From an uncultured Flavobacteriaceae bacterium (GTDB taxonomy: Bacteria > Bacteroidota > Bacteroidia > Flavobacteriales > Flavobacteriaceae), in NCBI GenBank assembly GCA_938010765.1, contig CALLVX010000051.1, positions 1 to 62,316 of the forward strand: DNA of 62,316 nucleotides, read 5' to 3'. The notes beneath the pieces are model-generated. The model did no database searches. It was not told where the DNA came from and saw nothing but the letters and a program-made list of their open reading frames with translations. Within the stretch, counting starts at the first letter, position 1. The number at the start of each line of letters is the position of its first letter. Position numbers and translations under genes: made by a program. Shown piece by piece: positions 31,787-40,934 of the stretch.

Positions 31787-32188
31787 TTATAGGGATTCGT
31801 TCACAAGCGATTTTCGCCACTTTTTAAAGGAGGACCTAAACAGATTGGTCTCTTTTCGAAGCAAGTCAAGGTATTCTTTTTCTTTAATACCATCTTTTTC
31901 AAGACCCATGCAGTATGAGTTGATATTGTTGATCATGATACCAATAAACGAAGCACGTTTTATGCGTTCGCTTCGGGAGTTCGATTGTTCGGCAGAGGCA
32001 ATCTGCTGTGGTATTAAAATGGCATCCGTAAGAATGGCATTTGCCAATACATCTCTGAAGCTTTTGGATTTGTACAAATGCAACAAATCTTTATTGAAGG
32101 AAATATACGAGGCTATTTCCCTACTAAGGTAGCAGAGTTTTATAGCTTTTCCGTATACGGGAACAGTGCTAAGATTTTTTCGGGACAT
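31787..32188 (-). CDS. Four-helix-bundle protein
   Basis: A protein of 133 aa from the ATG at 32188; an in-frame start 6 codons upstream is possible. It is all helical, with the pattern of the four-helix-bundle family related to the 23S rRNA intervening-sequence protein (K-A-I-K-L-C-Y-L-S-R-E-I and I-A-S-A-E-Q-S-N-S-R-S-E). No catalytic motif or membrane segment is seen. These proteins are widespread in Bacteroidota but their role is unclear. It is monocistronic and divergent from the Lrp gene. Confidence 0.6.
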   Translation of the reverse strand: MSRKNLSTVPVYGKAIKLCYLSREIASYISFNKDLLHLYKSKSFRDVLANAILTDAILIPQQIASAEQSNSRSERIKRASFIGIMINNINSYCMGLEKDGIKEKEYLDLLRKETNLFRSSFKKWRKSLVNESL

Positions 32189-32301
32189 CTTTTTCTTGTT
32201 AAGCAATTCACCCCATAAAGTTACGGCTGATTTAAAATTTTTATCTTTGGAATAATTAGTAAAATATATTTTTACTTTTGAATATAAAGAAATTTAATAT
32301 T

Positions 32302-32769
32302 ATGCTTTCGAATATAAAGATTGATGATTTGAATTGGGGAATACTAAATTGTCTACAGGAAAATGCAAGGGTATCTTTCGCAGATATTGGCCGTCAAGTA
32401 GGGCTTACGCCGCCGGCAGTGGCCGAGCGTGTAAAAAAGATGGAGGACATGGGAATATTAGAGGGGTATAAGGCAATTGTGTCGCACTCACTAACGGGGT
32501 ATCAACTAAAGGCTATAATAACCTTGCGGGCCTTTATGGGAAAGTTGAAACCTTTTTTATCGTTGGTCAAGACCTTCGATGAGGTTATCAATTGTTATCG
32601 AATAACGGGAAACGAAAATATCGTAATGGAGGTCGTACTAAAGGATCAGTTTCACTTAGAGCAGTTTATTGATCAGCTTATTCAGTACGGAGAAACGCGA
32701 ACCAACATTATCCTGTCTAATGTGATTCGAAACGGGCAAATTCAAAAAATACCCGATTCCCACACCTAG
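32302..32769 (+). CDS. Lrp/AsnC-family transcriptional regulator
   Basis: A protein of 155 aa from ATG at 32302, since the first eight codons of the longer frame are unlike the family. The N-terminal winged helix-turn-helix is at about 8-60 (L-N-C-L-Q-E-N-A-R-V-S-F-A-D-I-G-R-Q-V-G), followed by a C-terminal RAM/ligand-binding domain (about 68-150). Such proteins sense amino acids. The nearest amino-acid genes are the AGCS symporter 1.3 kb downstream and ilvE 12 kb away, so targets are unknown. Confidence 0.92.
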   Translation: MLSNIKIDDLNWGILNCLQENARVSFADIGRQVGLTPPAVAERVKKMEDMGILEGYKAIVSHSLTGYQLKAIITLRAFMGKLKPFLSLVKTFDEVINCYRITGNENIVMEVVLKDQFHLEQFIDQLIQYGETRTNIILSNVIRNGQIQKIPDSHT

Positions 32770-32824
32770 CTTTTTGAATTAATAGATTTAATCAAGTTAC
32801 TGTGCTTACGCAATGGTTAAGTAG

Positions 32825-32853
32825 TTTGGGCAACCCCATTTTATGTAACTTTA
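32825..32853 (+). promoter_or_regulatory. Promoter of the membrane LuxR-type gene
   Basis: TTTG at 32825-32828 and TAACTTTA at 32846-32853, with a 17-bp spacer. Both lie inside the upstream extension of the open frame (start at 32802), so translation must begin downstream, at 32871 or 32877. Confidence 0.55.
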
Positions 32854-32870
32854 GCAGAGAAAATACCCCT

Positions 32871-33989
32871 ATGTCGATGATTTTGGAGTATGCCATTACT
32901 GCTATTGTTTGTCTGGTCGCGGCCGTTGTTGTTCAGCGTATTTACAAAAGAGAACGTTCTCGGAGCGATACCAATGAGGAGGTCAAGGGTATTTTATGGT
33001 TCGGTTGGGCGATTTTCATATGGGGCTTGGGTGCTCTTTTTAATTGCATAGCCGTAGGAAGTCTTTCTTTATATCCTTCCAATAAGGCCTTGATTTATGT
33101 GGGAGTCTGTATTTCTTTGTTGAATTCCCTTTTCATTCTATTGTCCTTACCCTCTATAGAATATAAGGGTAGGCAGAATATGGTGGTTCGGCTCGTCGCC
33201 CGCTTCTCGGAAAAGGAGTTCATTTGGCTATATCTAGGACTCATGGGGATGTTTATCTTCGTTTTTTTTGCGGCCTCCTTTACCAATCCGGCAATAAGTA
33301 ATTCTTTAATTTGGTTAATTGATATTCCTATTTCCCTAGTAGTTGCCTTTGCCCTTTTACACGCCCTTACCCGCGCATTTATAAACCGTAGAATGCACTT
33401 TATGTACTTGCCAAGCTTGGTGCTTTTCTCGCTTATCGTAGTTGCGGTAACACACCGTATCGTACCTCCAGAAGCAGTACCTTCTTTTATAAGTAAAGGG
33501 TCTTGGGAAATGGTCGGTACGGTAAGTGCAATTTCGTTCAAGTTCCTGTTCATTTTACTTTTTTCCATTTTATTATATAGCTGGAAGTTTTTATCCGAGA
33601 AAGAAGAAAAGCAATCGTTATTGGAAGCTACGTTAAAAGAAAAAATGCAGTTGCAAAAAACAACGGCCCAATTGCGAGTGGCAAATGAGAGTCATTTAGA
33701 TACCATTACACGATTAAAAGAGGAACTTCAAAGGGTTACTGAAGCTTCAAAGATCGAACTTTCGGATCGGCAAAAAGAAGTTTTGGGAAATTTGGGTGCG
33801 TTTGGCCATAAGAAATCATATACCGAAATGGCAGAAGCTATGCATATTAGTGTAGACGGTTTTCAGGCGCATATACATCAGATAAAAAAAGTATTGAAAA
33901 TTAGCGGTTCCGCCGGTAAGAATCAGTTAATCCAGTATGCGCTCGACAATGACCTGTTATCGCATGCAAGTTTGAAGAAAGACTTTTAA
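32871..33989 (+). CDS. Membrane protein with LuxR-type helix-turn-helix
   Basis: About 372 aa from the ATG at 32871. Six or seven hydrophobic segments (about 1-240) are followed by a cytoplasmic coiled coil (about 245-300). Then comes a LuxR/FixJ-type DNA-binding domain: L-S-D-R-Q-K-E-V-L-G-N-L, Y-T-E-M-A-E-A-M-H-I-S, and H-I-H-Q-I-K-K-V-L. It is therefore a membrane-tethered transcription factor, like the AraC-type protein at 28224 but with a different DNA-binding fold. The target is unknown. Confidence 0.75.
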   Translation: MSMILEYAITAIVCLVAAVVVQRIYKRERSRSDTNEEVKGILWFGWAIFIWGLGALFNCIAVGSLSLYPSNKALIYVGVCISLLNSLFILLSLPSIEYKGRQNMVVRLVARFSEKEFIWLYLGLMGMFIFVFFAASFTNPAISNSLIWLIDIPISLVVAFALLHALTRAFINRRMHFMYLPSLVLFSLIVVAVTHRIVPPEAVPSFISKGSWEMVGTVSAISFKFLFILLFSILLYSWKFLSEKEEKQSLLEATLKEKMQLQKTTAQLRVANESHLDTITRLKEELQRVTEASKIELSDRQKEVLGNLGAFGHKKSYTEMAEAMHISVDGFQAHIHQIKKVLKISGSAGKNQLIQYALDNDLLSHASLKKDF

Positions 33990-33998
33990 GCATTAGGA

Positions 33999-34046
33999 GT
34001 ACGTAAGCGTATAGCACCAAATTTTGAACAGTACGTACCCTTTTTT
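33999..34046 (+). terminator. Possible terminator of the LuxR-type gene
   Basis: GTACGT (33999-34004) pairs with ACGTAC (34033-34038) across a long loop, followed by CCTTTTTTTATT. The stem is short. Confidence 0.4.
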
Positions 34047-34096
34047 TATTTAGGAAATCTCACGTTTTTGCGCTCACATTTAAAATTAAGAGCGTT

Positions 34097-35644
34097 ATGT
34101 ATCCTATTTTTCAAAAACTTGTATCCAATGCAATCCCTACTTTAGACCAACAAATAGATGGTGCATTTGAAAATGCCACAGGCTGGTTCGCGGATGCTAT
34201 TTTTTCAGAAATTCCGATTAATGAAACGGTGGGAATCCCATGGGTATTGGTAGTACTTTTGTTGGGAGCCGGGTATTTTACCATCTATTTCAAGGGAATC
34301 AATTTTCGAGGCTTTTTCACCGCAATTCGAATTGTTCAAGGAAAGTATGATGATTTGGAAAAATCAAGTGAAGTTTCAAATAGCGCAACAGAAGATTTAA
34401 TTGATACAATTAAAATTGAAGGGCATCATGGCGAGGTCACTCATTTTCAAGCTTTGACCGCAGCACTTTCGGCCACGGTAGGTCTAGGAAACATCGCAGG
34501 GGTTGCGATTGCCTTATCAATAGGAGGGCCTGGAGCTACTTTTTGGATGATTCTTGTGGGTTTTTTAGGTATGGCCTCAAAATTTGTGGAATGCACGTTG
34601 GGCGTAAAGTACCGTGAGATTGCAGCCGATGGGACCGTTTATGGAGGTCCCATGTATTATTTGACTAAGGGACTTCGGGAAAAAGGATGGCAAAAACTTG
34701 GGAAAATTCTTGCGATCTCTTTTGCAATTATGTGTATCGGTGGCTCTTTTGGCGGCGGTAATATGTTTCAAGTTAACCAGGCCTTTAAGCTGTTTGAATA
34801 TGTTACTGGTGCGGAGCATAGTTTTATCTATGGAAAAGGGTGGTTGTTCGGACTCATTATGGCAATTTTTGTTGGCATGGTGATTATAGGAGGTATCAAG
34901 AAAATTGCGAAAGTGACCGATAAGATAGTGCCGGCAATGGTGGTCATGTATGTATTGGCCGTAGTGTTGATTTTAGGTATCAATTATCAGGCGGTTCCCG
35001 ACGCTATCATGGCCATTTTCAACGGTGCTTTTTCTCCAGATGGAGTTGTAGGCGGATTTATAGGAGTGCTCATTCAAGGTTTTAAGCGAGCCGCTTTTTC
35101 GAACGAAGCAGGAATCGGTTCTGCTTCAATCGCCCATTCGGCGGTTAAGACCAAGTTCGCTGCTAGCGAAGGTATGGTTGCCCTATTGGAACCATTTATC
35201 GATACCGTGGTTGTATGTACGATGACCGCACTGGTATTGATTGTTACCGATCAACTAGTGATAGGTGCAGAAATCAATGATGCGCAAGGAGTGGTGCTTA
35301 CATCAAATGCTTTGGCCAGCGGAATATCTTGGTTTCCCTACCTCTTATCTTTTGCCGTAATTCTTTTTGCTTTTTCATCTATGATTTCATGGTCCTATTA
35401 TGGGTACCAAGCGTGGTCTTTTCTTTTTGGAAGAGGAAAACGAATGGAATATACCTATAAGACCCTGTTCTGCATTTTTGTCATAATCGGAGCAGCGGCT
35501 AGTTTGGGGTCGGTGACATATTTTTCCGACGCTATGATTTTTGCGATGCTAGTACCCAATATGATAGGACTGGTAATCTTATTGCCAAAGGTAAAGGAAG
35601 AGCTGGAAAACTATCAACAGGCGATCAATCGCAGAAATGGTTAG
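34097..35644 (+). CDS. Alanine or glycine:cation symporter (AGCS family)
   Basis: An inner-membrane Na+-coupled uptake system. The 515-aa protein has about ten membrane segments and AGCS blocks such as F-Q-A-L-T-A-A-L-S-A-T-V-G-L-G-N-I-A-G-V (about 115-135), G-P-G-A-T-F-W-M-I (about 144-152) and F-K-R-A-A-F-S-N-E-A-G-I-G-S (about 330-345). It is complete. The gene precedes an MscS channel by 110 bases on the same strand. Confidence 0.95.
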   Translation: MYPIFQKLVSNAIPTLDQQIDGAFENATGWFADAIFSEIPINETVGIPWVLVVLLLGAGYFTIYFKGINFRGFFTAIRIVQGKYDDLEKSSEVSNSATEDLIDTIKIEGHHGEVTHFQALTAALSATVGLGNIAGVAIALSIGGPGATFWMILVGFLGMASKFVECTLGVKYREIAADGTVYGGPMYYLTKGLREKGWQKLGKILAISFAIMCIGGSFGGGNMFQVNQAFKLFEYVTGAEHSFIYGKGWLFGLIMAIFVGMVIIGGIKKIAKVTDKIVPAMVVMYVLAVVLILGINYQAVPDAIMAIFNGAFSPDGVVGGFIGVLIQGFKRAAFSNEAGIGSASIAHSAVKTKFAASEGMVALLEPFIDTVVVCTMTALVLIVTDQLVIGAEINDAQGVVLTSNALASGISWFPYLLSFAVILFAFSSMISWSYYGYQAWSFLFGRGKRMEYTYKTLFCIFVIIGAAASLGSVTYFSDAMIFAMLVPNMIGLVILLPKVKEELENYQQAINRRNG

Positions 35645-35754
35645 TCATTTTTTTTTATTTTTATTTCCCCACTTTAAAGGTGTCGGACGGCTACAAACTC
35701 AAAAAGAAAATTAAATATTTGTAGGAAACCGATTTAATCGTTTATTTTTAAAGT

Positions 35755-36579
35755 ATGGAATGGAACGATATAGAAAAGTACCTGCAAATAGCAATAGATA
35801 AAGCGGTTTTTTACCTCCCAAAAATAGTACTTGCGGGAATCATTTTATGGGTAGGTTTCAAGGTGGTAAGAAAATTGGTTCAGCTATTTGGAAATCTTCT
35901 TAAAAAGACGGGCTTTTCGGAAACCTTGCGGCCATTTTTGTCTTCGACCGTCGGAATACTTTTAAAGGGTACCGTATTGTTTGTAATTGCTTCGGTTCTG
36001 GGAGCGGACCTTACAGGTCTGGTGGCAATACTTGCGGCAGCGGGTTTTGCGGTTGGTATGGCATTGCAGGGCAGTCTGGGAAATTTTGCCTCCGGAATCT
36101 TGATTTTAACGCTTAAACCTTATAAAGCTGGCGATTGGATTCAAGTTGAAGATAAGTTCGGGAGGGTAGAGGAAATAGGAATTTTTAGTACCGATGTGTT
36201 GACCCCAGGGAATAAAATTTTGATTATCCCTAATTCAATGATTACCGATTCGGTTGTCACGAATTATTCTGAAAAGGGTATGACACGTTTGGAATTAGAA
36301 GTGACGATGCCGTACGAAGAAAGTTTTCCTAGAGTACAACAGATTATAAGCCAGGCACTGGCCGAAGTGCCGAAAATTTTGGAGAACCCTCGTCCTGAAA
36401 TAGGTATAAATAACTTTGACTCCCATAGTATTACCCTTCTTGTGCGACCTTATGTTTTACCCGATGATTTTTGGGAGGTTACCTTTGGTGCCAATAAGGC
36501 CATTAAAAAAGCATTTAGTAGTAACCAAGTTAAAGTGGCTTATTCTGAAGGAGTAGAAATGGGGCTTATTGGAGAATAG
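35755..36579 (+). CDS. Small mechanosensitive channel (MscS family)
   Basis: An osmotic-shock release channel of 274 aa, close to the length of E. coli MscS (286). Three transmembrane segments lie at about 15-110. The pore-lining TM3 has a Gly/Ala pattern (A-I-L-A-A-A-G-F-A-V-G-M-A-L-Q-G-S-L). A beta-domain and alpha/beta C-terminus follow (W-I-Q-V-E-D-K-F-G-R-V-E-E-I; I-I-P-N-S-M-I-T). A second, different MscS lies at 52413. Confidence 0.93.
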   Translation: MEWNDIEKYLQIAIDKAVFYLPKIVLAGIILWVGFKVVRKLVQLFGNLLKKTGFSETLRPFLSSTVGILLKGTVLFVIASVLGADLTGLVAILAAAGFAVGMALQGSLGNFASGILILTLKPYKAGDWIQVEDKFGRVEEIGIFSTDVLTPGNKILIIPNSMITDSVVTNYSEKGMTRLELEVTMPYEESFPRVQQIISQALAEVPKILENPRPEIGINNFDSHSITLLVRPYVLPDDFWEVTFGANKAIKKAFSSNQVKVAYSEGVEMGLIGE

Positions 36580-36723
36580 GAAGTATTATAACCATTATTT
36601 TTTTCCTAAATTCTAATAGAATTGAGGTTAAATTCTTTTTGGCCTTATTTTTGATAACTATTGTTCTAAAATTCGGGGTTTGGACTTACGTATTGTAGTA
36701 ACTAATGCCTGGGACAAAAGCGT

Positions 36724-38136
36724 ATGAAAAAAATTTTACTGGTTTTGGTTTTGGGAGTTGCTTTTTCAACGACCGCACAGAAAATTTCTCTTAAAAAAGG
36801 CTCCATTGTGGATTCTCTTCCAATAAACGATTCAATTCCTGAGAGTTTTGCGTTGTATCTGCCCAAGAAATTTAATCCGATTAAGAAATGGCCGATACTC
36901 TTTGTATACGATATGCAAGGTAGAGGTCGGCAGACATTAAACATGTTTAGGGCGGCAGCTGAAAAAGAAGGGTATATCTTGGCTTCTTCGAATAATATTC
37001 ATGATAGTTTGCCCATTGCAAATAATTTACGCGTTTCAAGTAGATTGTTCTCTAGTGTAGACAACCTACTGCCTATCGACCCAGATAGAGTCTATACTGG
37101 AGGATTTGAAGCGGGGGCTCGTTTGGCAGCAATGATACCATCATTTATCAAATCGGTAGAAGGGGTGCTGCTCTGTGGAGCAACCATCCCCAATACCGAG
37201 GTATTGACATTAAAAAATCCCTTTCATGTTGTGGGGATTGTTGGGAACCGTGATTTCAACTACCCAACGAACTTAGCGGTTGAGAAAACTTTGAACAAGT
37301 TGCGGTTTCCAAATCAGTTATTGGTCTTTGATGGTGGACAAGAATGGCCAACTACAGAATATTTGGCCAAGGCAATGGAGATTTTTACACTTTCGGCAAT
37401 GGCAAAAAACAACATAGCACGAGATAGTGCCTATGTTGATCGTACTTACGATGAAAATATTTTGAAGATCAATAAGTTGATAAGTGATCAGAAACACTTA
37501 TTGGCCTATGATCTTTTAGAGGAAACCATTGACATTTACCTGCCGCATAAGTCGGTAGACTCCATACGGGAGACTGCAAAGACCCTAAAGAGAAGCAAAG
37601 GATATAAAAATAAAAACCGAAGTCAGAACAATGCATTTTTTAAAGAATCTTTTCTAAAGGAAGATTATGGGTACTACTTAGAAGAAGATATTAGGACCTA
37701 TAACTATAATAATTTAGGTTGGTGGACCTATCAAATGGAAGAAATAGTAAAGTATGAGAATCACGCAAATCTGGCAACACGACAAATGGGCTCGCGACTA
37801 CGCGGCTATATAAATGCCTTGATAGCCGATACTATTGATGAAGTTCAACTAGATGAACAGCGCGATTTGGAAGCATTGAATCTTTTATGGATGCTCAAGA
37901 CCATTACCGATCCTAAGGAATATGAAAATTATCTAAAAGTAATTTCCAATAGTTCCCTGATCGACGATTATGGTACTGCCTTGTTTTATTTAGAAGAGCT
38001 TCTTAAAAACGGGTATACCGATAAGGCCAAATTATACGCAATTGCGAATACCGCTTTGTTACGCATTACGCCCGAGTTCAATGAAATTGTCGAAAAATAC
38101 CTAAAAGGCGCCCGATACGAGATTATTGAGGAATAA
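36724..38136 (+). CDS. Secreted alpha/beta-hydrolase-like protein with degenerate active site
   Basis: 470 aa with a signal peptide (1-19, ending T-T-A-Q). Residues about 35-230 have an esterase-like fold: Y-L-P-K-K-F-N-P near 46, W-P-I-L-F-V-Y-D near 56 and D-R-V-Y-T-G-G-F-E-A-G near 121. In the nucleophile elbow the usual G-x-S-x-G is G127-F-E129-A-G131, so the serine is replaced by glutamate and hydrolysis by the normal mechanism is unlikely. The C-terminal half is helical and TPR-like (about 250-470). It is probably a non-enzymatic or unusual envelope protein. It converges on the DJ-1/PfpI gene with a 14-bp overlap. Confidence 0.68.
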   Translation: MKKILLVLVLGVAFSTTAQKISLKKGSIVDSLPINDSIPESFALYLPKKFNPIKKWPILFVYDMQGRGRQTLNMFRAAAEKEGYILASSNNIHDSLPIANNLRVSSRLFSSVDNLLPIDPDRVYTGGFEAGARLAAMIPSFIKSVEGVLLCGATIPNTEVLTLKNPFHVVGIVGNRDFNYPTNLAVEKTLNKLRFPNQLLVFDGGQEWPTTEYLAKAMEIFTLSAMAKNNIARDSAYVDRTYDENILKINKLISDQKHLLAYDLLEETIDIYLPHKSVDSIRETAKTLKRSKGYKNKNRSQNNAFFKESFLKEDYGYYLEEDIRTYNYNNLGWWTYQMEEIVKYENHANLATRQMGSRLRGYINALIADTIDEVQLDEQRDLEALNLLWMLKTITDPKEYENYLKVISNSSLIDDYGTALFYLEELLKNGYTDKAKLYAIANTALLRITPEFNEIVEKYLKGARYEIIEE

Positions 38137-38860
38137 AATAAGGGACCTCTTCTAGTTTCCACTCGATAACGAGTCCCCTTGCCAAGGATTTTGCTATTTC
38201 CTTACCATAAAGCAGTTCACATAAATAAAGTGCAGCTTCAAAACTTTTGGCGCCACCGGCAGAAGTAATGTATTTTCCGTCATGTACGAATAGTACGCTA
38301 TCTTTTACATTGAGTTTCGGAAACATGGATTTGTATCTTCCAATATCACTGGGGAAGGTGGTGGAGACAACCTCATTTAAGATACCTGTTTTTGCCAATA
38401 CAAAGGCCCCATCGCAATGACTGGTCATAAACAGCGCATTTTTATCTACCCTTTTTACAAAATTCAATAGTATAGTATCATTGAGGTCGGTATCTAAATG
38501 ATGCTCGGCACTGGGTACGACCAAGATGTCTATCGGGGGTAAGCTATCCTGAGTATAATCAAAATCGGGCAACAAACGAACCCCTTCAAAAGTAGTAATA
38601 GGGTCAAGGGTATTGGCAACGGTAAAAGTGTTCATTGCCTTGATTCCTTTTCGATATTGTGTATGCTGAAAAATATCGAATGGGGCAGTGAACTCTGTAT
38701 TGTAAGTACCATCCATGATTAAAAAAGCCACATTATAACGATCGGTTTTCAAATTAGGCAATATGCGTTCGGCTTTTTTGGGGGTGGGGTCATTTTTTGG
38801 ATATTGTTGGCAACTACTAAACAATAGAATGATCGACAACAGCAGGGAGAATTTTTTCAT
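38123..38860 (-). CDS. DJ-1/PfpI-family lipoprotein
   Basis: About 245 aa from ATG at 38860. The longer frame's first 25 codons from a TTG would mask the lipoprotein signal, so this start is preferred. The signal ends L-L-F-S-S-C. The DJ-1/PfpI domain has A-F-L-I-M-D-G near the start and a nucleophile region T-S-H-C-D-G-A-F-V-L-A (Cys), as in glutamine-amidotransferase-like proteins. It resembles AraC-type ligand-sensing domains without the DNA-binding part. The end overlaps the convergent gene by 14 bp. Confidence 0.8.
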   Translation of the reverse strand: MKKFSLLLSIILLFSSCQQYPKNDPTPKKAERILPNLKTDRYNVAFLIMDGTYNTEFTAPFDIFQHTQYRKGIKAMNTFTVANTLDPITTFEGVRLLPDFDYTQDSLPPIDILVVPSAEHHLDTDLNDTILLNFVKRVDKNALFMTSHCDGAFVLAKTGILNEVVSTTFPSDIGRYKSMFPKLNVKDSVLFVHDGKYITSAGGAKSFEAALYLCELLYGKEIAKSLARGLVIEWKLEEVPYFIPQ

Positions 38861-38949
38861 TTTTATATCGTTTCCTAGGGTAAGGTACGTTAATTTATAA
38901 AATAGACGAACCGCAAAAAGTGTATTTTTGAACAACGAATCACTTCAAT

Positions 38950-39600
38950 ATGAAATATTTTTACCTTTCATTGTTGTTTTTGGTATTAGGCTGTAAGCCA
39001 GACAAGAAATACCATGAAACCCAGAAACATTCGCCAGAATTTGTTGCCAAAGGCACTTTGGGAGAAATCGCAGCATTTCAACAAAAATTGAATGGGGAAT
39101 TTAAAAACCCTGAAACGTCACCCTTGCCGGATCGCTATCGAAAGGACTTTGAGGCCTTGGTTTTTTTTGAAGCGGATACGAGCTACACCGTGCAGGCACA
39201 ATTGGTACGAACTCCGAATACAATTCCGTTTGAAATGCCTACGACGACCAATAGAAGATCAAAAGAGCGGGTGTATGGTGTGTTACACTTTATCTTGAAA
39301 GGAAAAAAGTATCGGTTAGAAGTTTATCAGAACGAAGAATTGATGCAACAAAAAGGATATGAAGACTATCTCTTTTTACCTTTTGCAGACGAGACCAATG
39401 GGGTGGAAACCTATGGGGGTGGCCGTTATATTGACTTGAAAATTCCGATTGGGGATACGTTGCAATTAGATTTTAACAGGGCGTACAACCCGTATTGTGT
39501 TTACAATAAAAAGTACTCTTGTCCGATAGTACCAACGGTAAACGCCCTGAATTTAGAAATAAGGGCAGGGGTGAAGGATTTTATACCCACTGAAAAATAA
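38950..39600 (+). CDS. DUF1684 lipoprotein
   Basis: A 216-aa protein with a short lipoprotein signal (1-14, ending L-V-L-G-C15). The diagnostic DUF1684 block includes Y-G-G-G-R-Y-I-D-L (about 156-164) and the metal- or substrate-like motif F-N-R-A-Y-N-P-Y-C-V-Y (about 176-186), with C-P-I-V-P further on. Function is not established. It is divergent from the DJ-1 gene with about 90 bases between starts. A strong bidirectional terminator follows. Confidence 0.85.
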   Translation: MKYFYLSLLFLVLGCKPDKKYHETQKHSPEFVAKGTLGEIAAFQQKLNGEFKNPETSPLPDRYRKDFEALVFFEADTSYTVQAQLVRTPNTIPFEMPTTTNRRSKERVYGVLHFILKGKKYRLEVYQNEELMQQKGYEDYLFLPFADETNGVETYGGGRYIDLKIPIGDTLQLDFNRAYNPYCVYNKKYSCPIVPTVNALNLEIRAGVKDFIPTEK

Positions 39601-39630
39601 AAATCCCGGTCAGCTGACGACCGGGATTTT
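39601..39630. terminator. Bidirectional terminator
   Basis: AAATCCCGGT (39601-39610) pairs with ACCGGGATTT (39620-39629). It separates the convergent DUF1684 and outer-membrane protein genes. Confidence 0.8.
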
Positions 39631-39672
39631 GTGTAAAACAAAGTGTAATAATCAACCAATTAACTTTCGGTT

Positions 39673-40815
39673 TTAGAATGAGTAGACTGCTGCCAAGATA
39701 AAGGAAGCAAGACTCCCTTCGGGCTCTAAATCCCCGTTTAGAAATACATCTTCCGAGGCACTGTCCAATCTTAATTCGGGCTTGATCATCAAGTTTCCTA
39801 TTGTAGCACTACCAGTTAAAGTAACCGCTATAACACTTGCATCCCCATCTGCATCGGTGCCTCCAATAGCACCGAAATTTCCTGTTTCGGCAAAATATTC
39901 TCCTCGTAATCCTATTGCAAAGTGATCCGAAGTGGTTAGTTGAGGATAGAGCGCTACACCTGTAAATCCGGTGCCATCCGTATCTTGATAGGAGGCATTC
40001 AATCCTAAAAAGAAAGAATCGGTAATATCAAAACCACCTGTATAATCTATTTGAAACAAAGATTTTACATCGGTATCAACAAGATTCCCGTTGGCATCTA
40101 AGGCTTCTCCAAATCCTTGAGGACCATATACTACATTCAAAAACTGTCCTGAATACCCCAGTTGAGCACCCAAACTGTAGTTTCCAAAAGGGTTTATATC
40201 TGTTAAGTCGGTGGCATTCATAACCGCTAGCATTGCCGACCAATCGCTTCCTAGGTCAAAATCTGCTTTTAGGCCTGCATGTGAAAAAGGACCATATGAA
40301 AAAAGATAGGATGTGCTATAGTTAAAGTTAGCGGTAGGGGAGATAACCTCGTACCCCAAGAAGGTATTGAAGTTACCAAGGGTCAGTTTTACCTTGTCGC
40401 TAACGTTCCAGTATACATAGAGCTGATTCACAATGTTCGCGGATCCAACTGGCGAGCCAAATACAGCTTCTTCCCCTCTAGGTCCAAAAACCAGATCAGC
40501 GACGAAACCTACTTTTTCACCTTCATATCCTGCTATCAAGTTTACCATTCCCAAGGCAAATCCCGGTCTATTGGCAAAAGAAGTACCAGGCACTGCCGGG
40601 GTTGCTACAATATTTTCGTTAGCATCCGGGATGAATTTATTCAATCCGCCTAAATTTGTCCTATAATAAGCATCAACTGATCCGCTAAAAGTGAATTTTG
40701 GTGAGGTATCTTCCTCGATTTCCTCCTCCTGAGCAAAAGCAAATGATGTCGTTAAAAGCAGAAAGCCCAAAACAAAGATATTTTTTGCGAATTTTGTATT
40801 TGTAATCGTTTTCAT
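39673..40815 (-). CDS. Outer-membrane beta-barrel protein in the amt operon
   Basis: 380 aa with a signal peptide (about 1-28, ending S-F-A-F-A-Q) and an acidic linker (E-E-E-I-E-E-D-T). About 14-16 amphipathic strands end in the classic aromatic L-A-A-V-Y-S-F. It resembles the OmpL-like/porin group of Bacteroidota. It is the third gene after glnB and amt on the same strand, 119 bases behind amt with a hairpin between them. The setting suggests a porin used during nitrogen limitation. Confidence 0.8.
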   Translation of the reverse strand: MKTITNTKFAKNIFVLGFLLLTTSFAFAQEEEIEEDTSPKFTFSGSVDAYYRTNLGGLNKFIPDANENIVATPAVPGTSFANRPGFALGMVNLIAGYEGEKVGFVADLVFGPRGEEAVFGSPVGSANIVNQLYVYWNVSDKVKLTLGNFNTFLGYEVISPTANFNYSTSYLFSYGPFSHAGLKADFDLGSDWSAMLAVMNATDLTDINPFGNYSLGAQLGYSGQFLNVVYGPQGFGEALDANGNLVDTDVKSLFQIDYTGGFDITDSFFLGLNASYQDTDGTGFTGVALYPQLTTSDHFAIGLRGEYFAETGNFGAIGGTDADGDASVIAVTLTGSATIGNLMIKPELRLDSASEDVFLNGDLEPEGSLASFILAAVYSF

Positions 40816-40893
40816 TTCTCAATAAGTTTAAGTTGTCCTTTTTATGAATTCTGGACGTTAGTATATGCTATTGTGAGTGTAAAAGGTTATAAG

Positions 40894-40919
40894 ACGGAGC
40901 GTTCTGCAAAACGCTCCGT
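40894..40919 (-). terminator. Hairpin between amt and the outer-membrane protein gene
   Basis: ACGGAGCGTT (40894-40903) pairs perfectly with AACGCTCCGT (40910-40919). On the minus strand there is no clean T-run (CTTAT follows), so it may attenuate transcription or protect mRNA rather than fully terminate. Confidence 0.6.
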
Positions 40920-40934
40920 TTGCTTTTGTATTAA

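Noticed and set aside
32278..32301. An eight-codon N-terminal extension of the Lrp regulator
   Set aside because: Unlike the family N-terminus and very A/T-rich, so ATG at 32302 is preferred.
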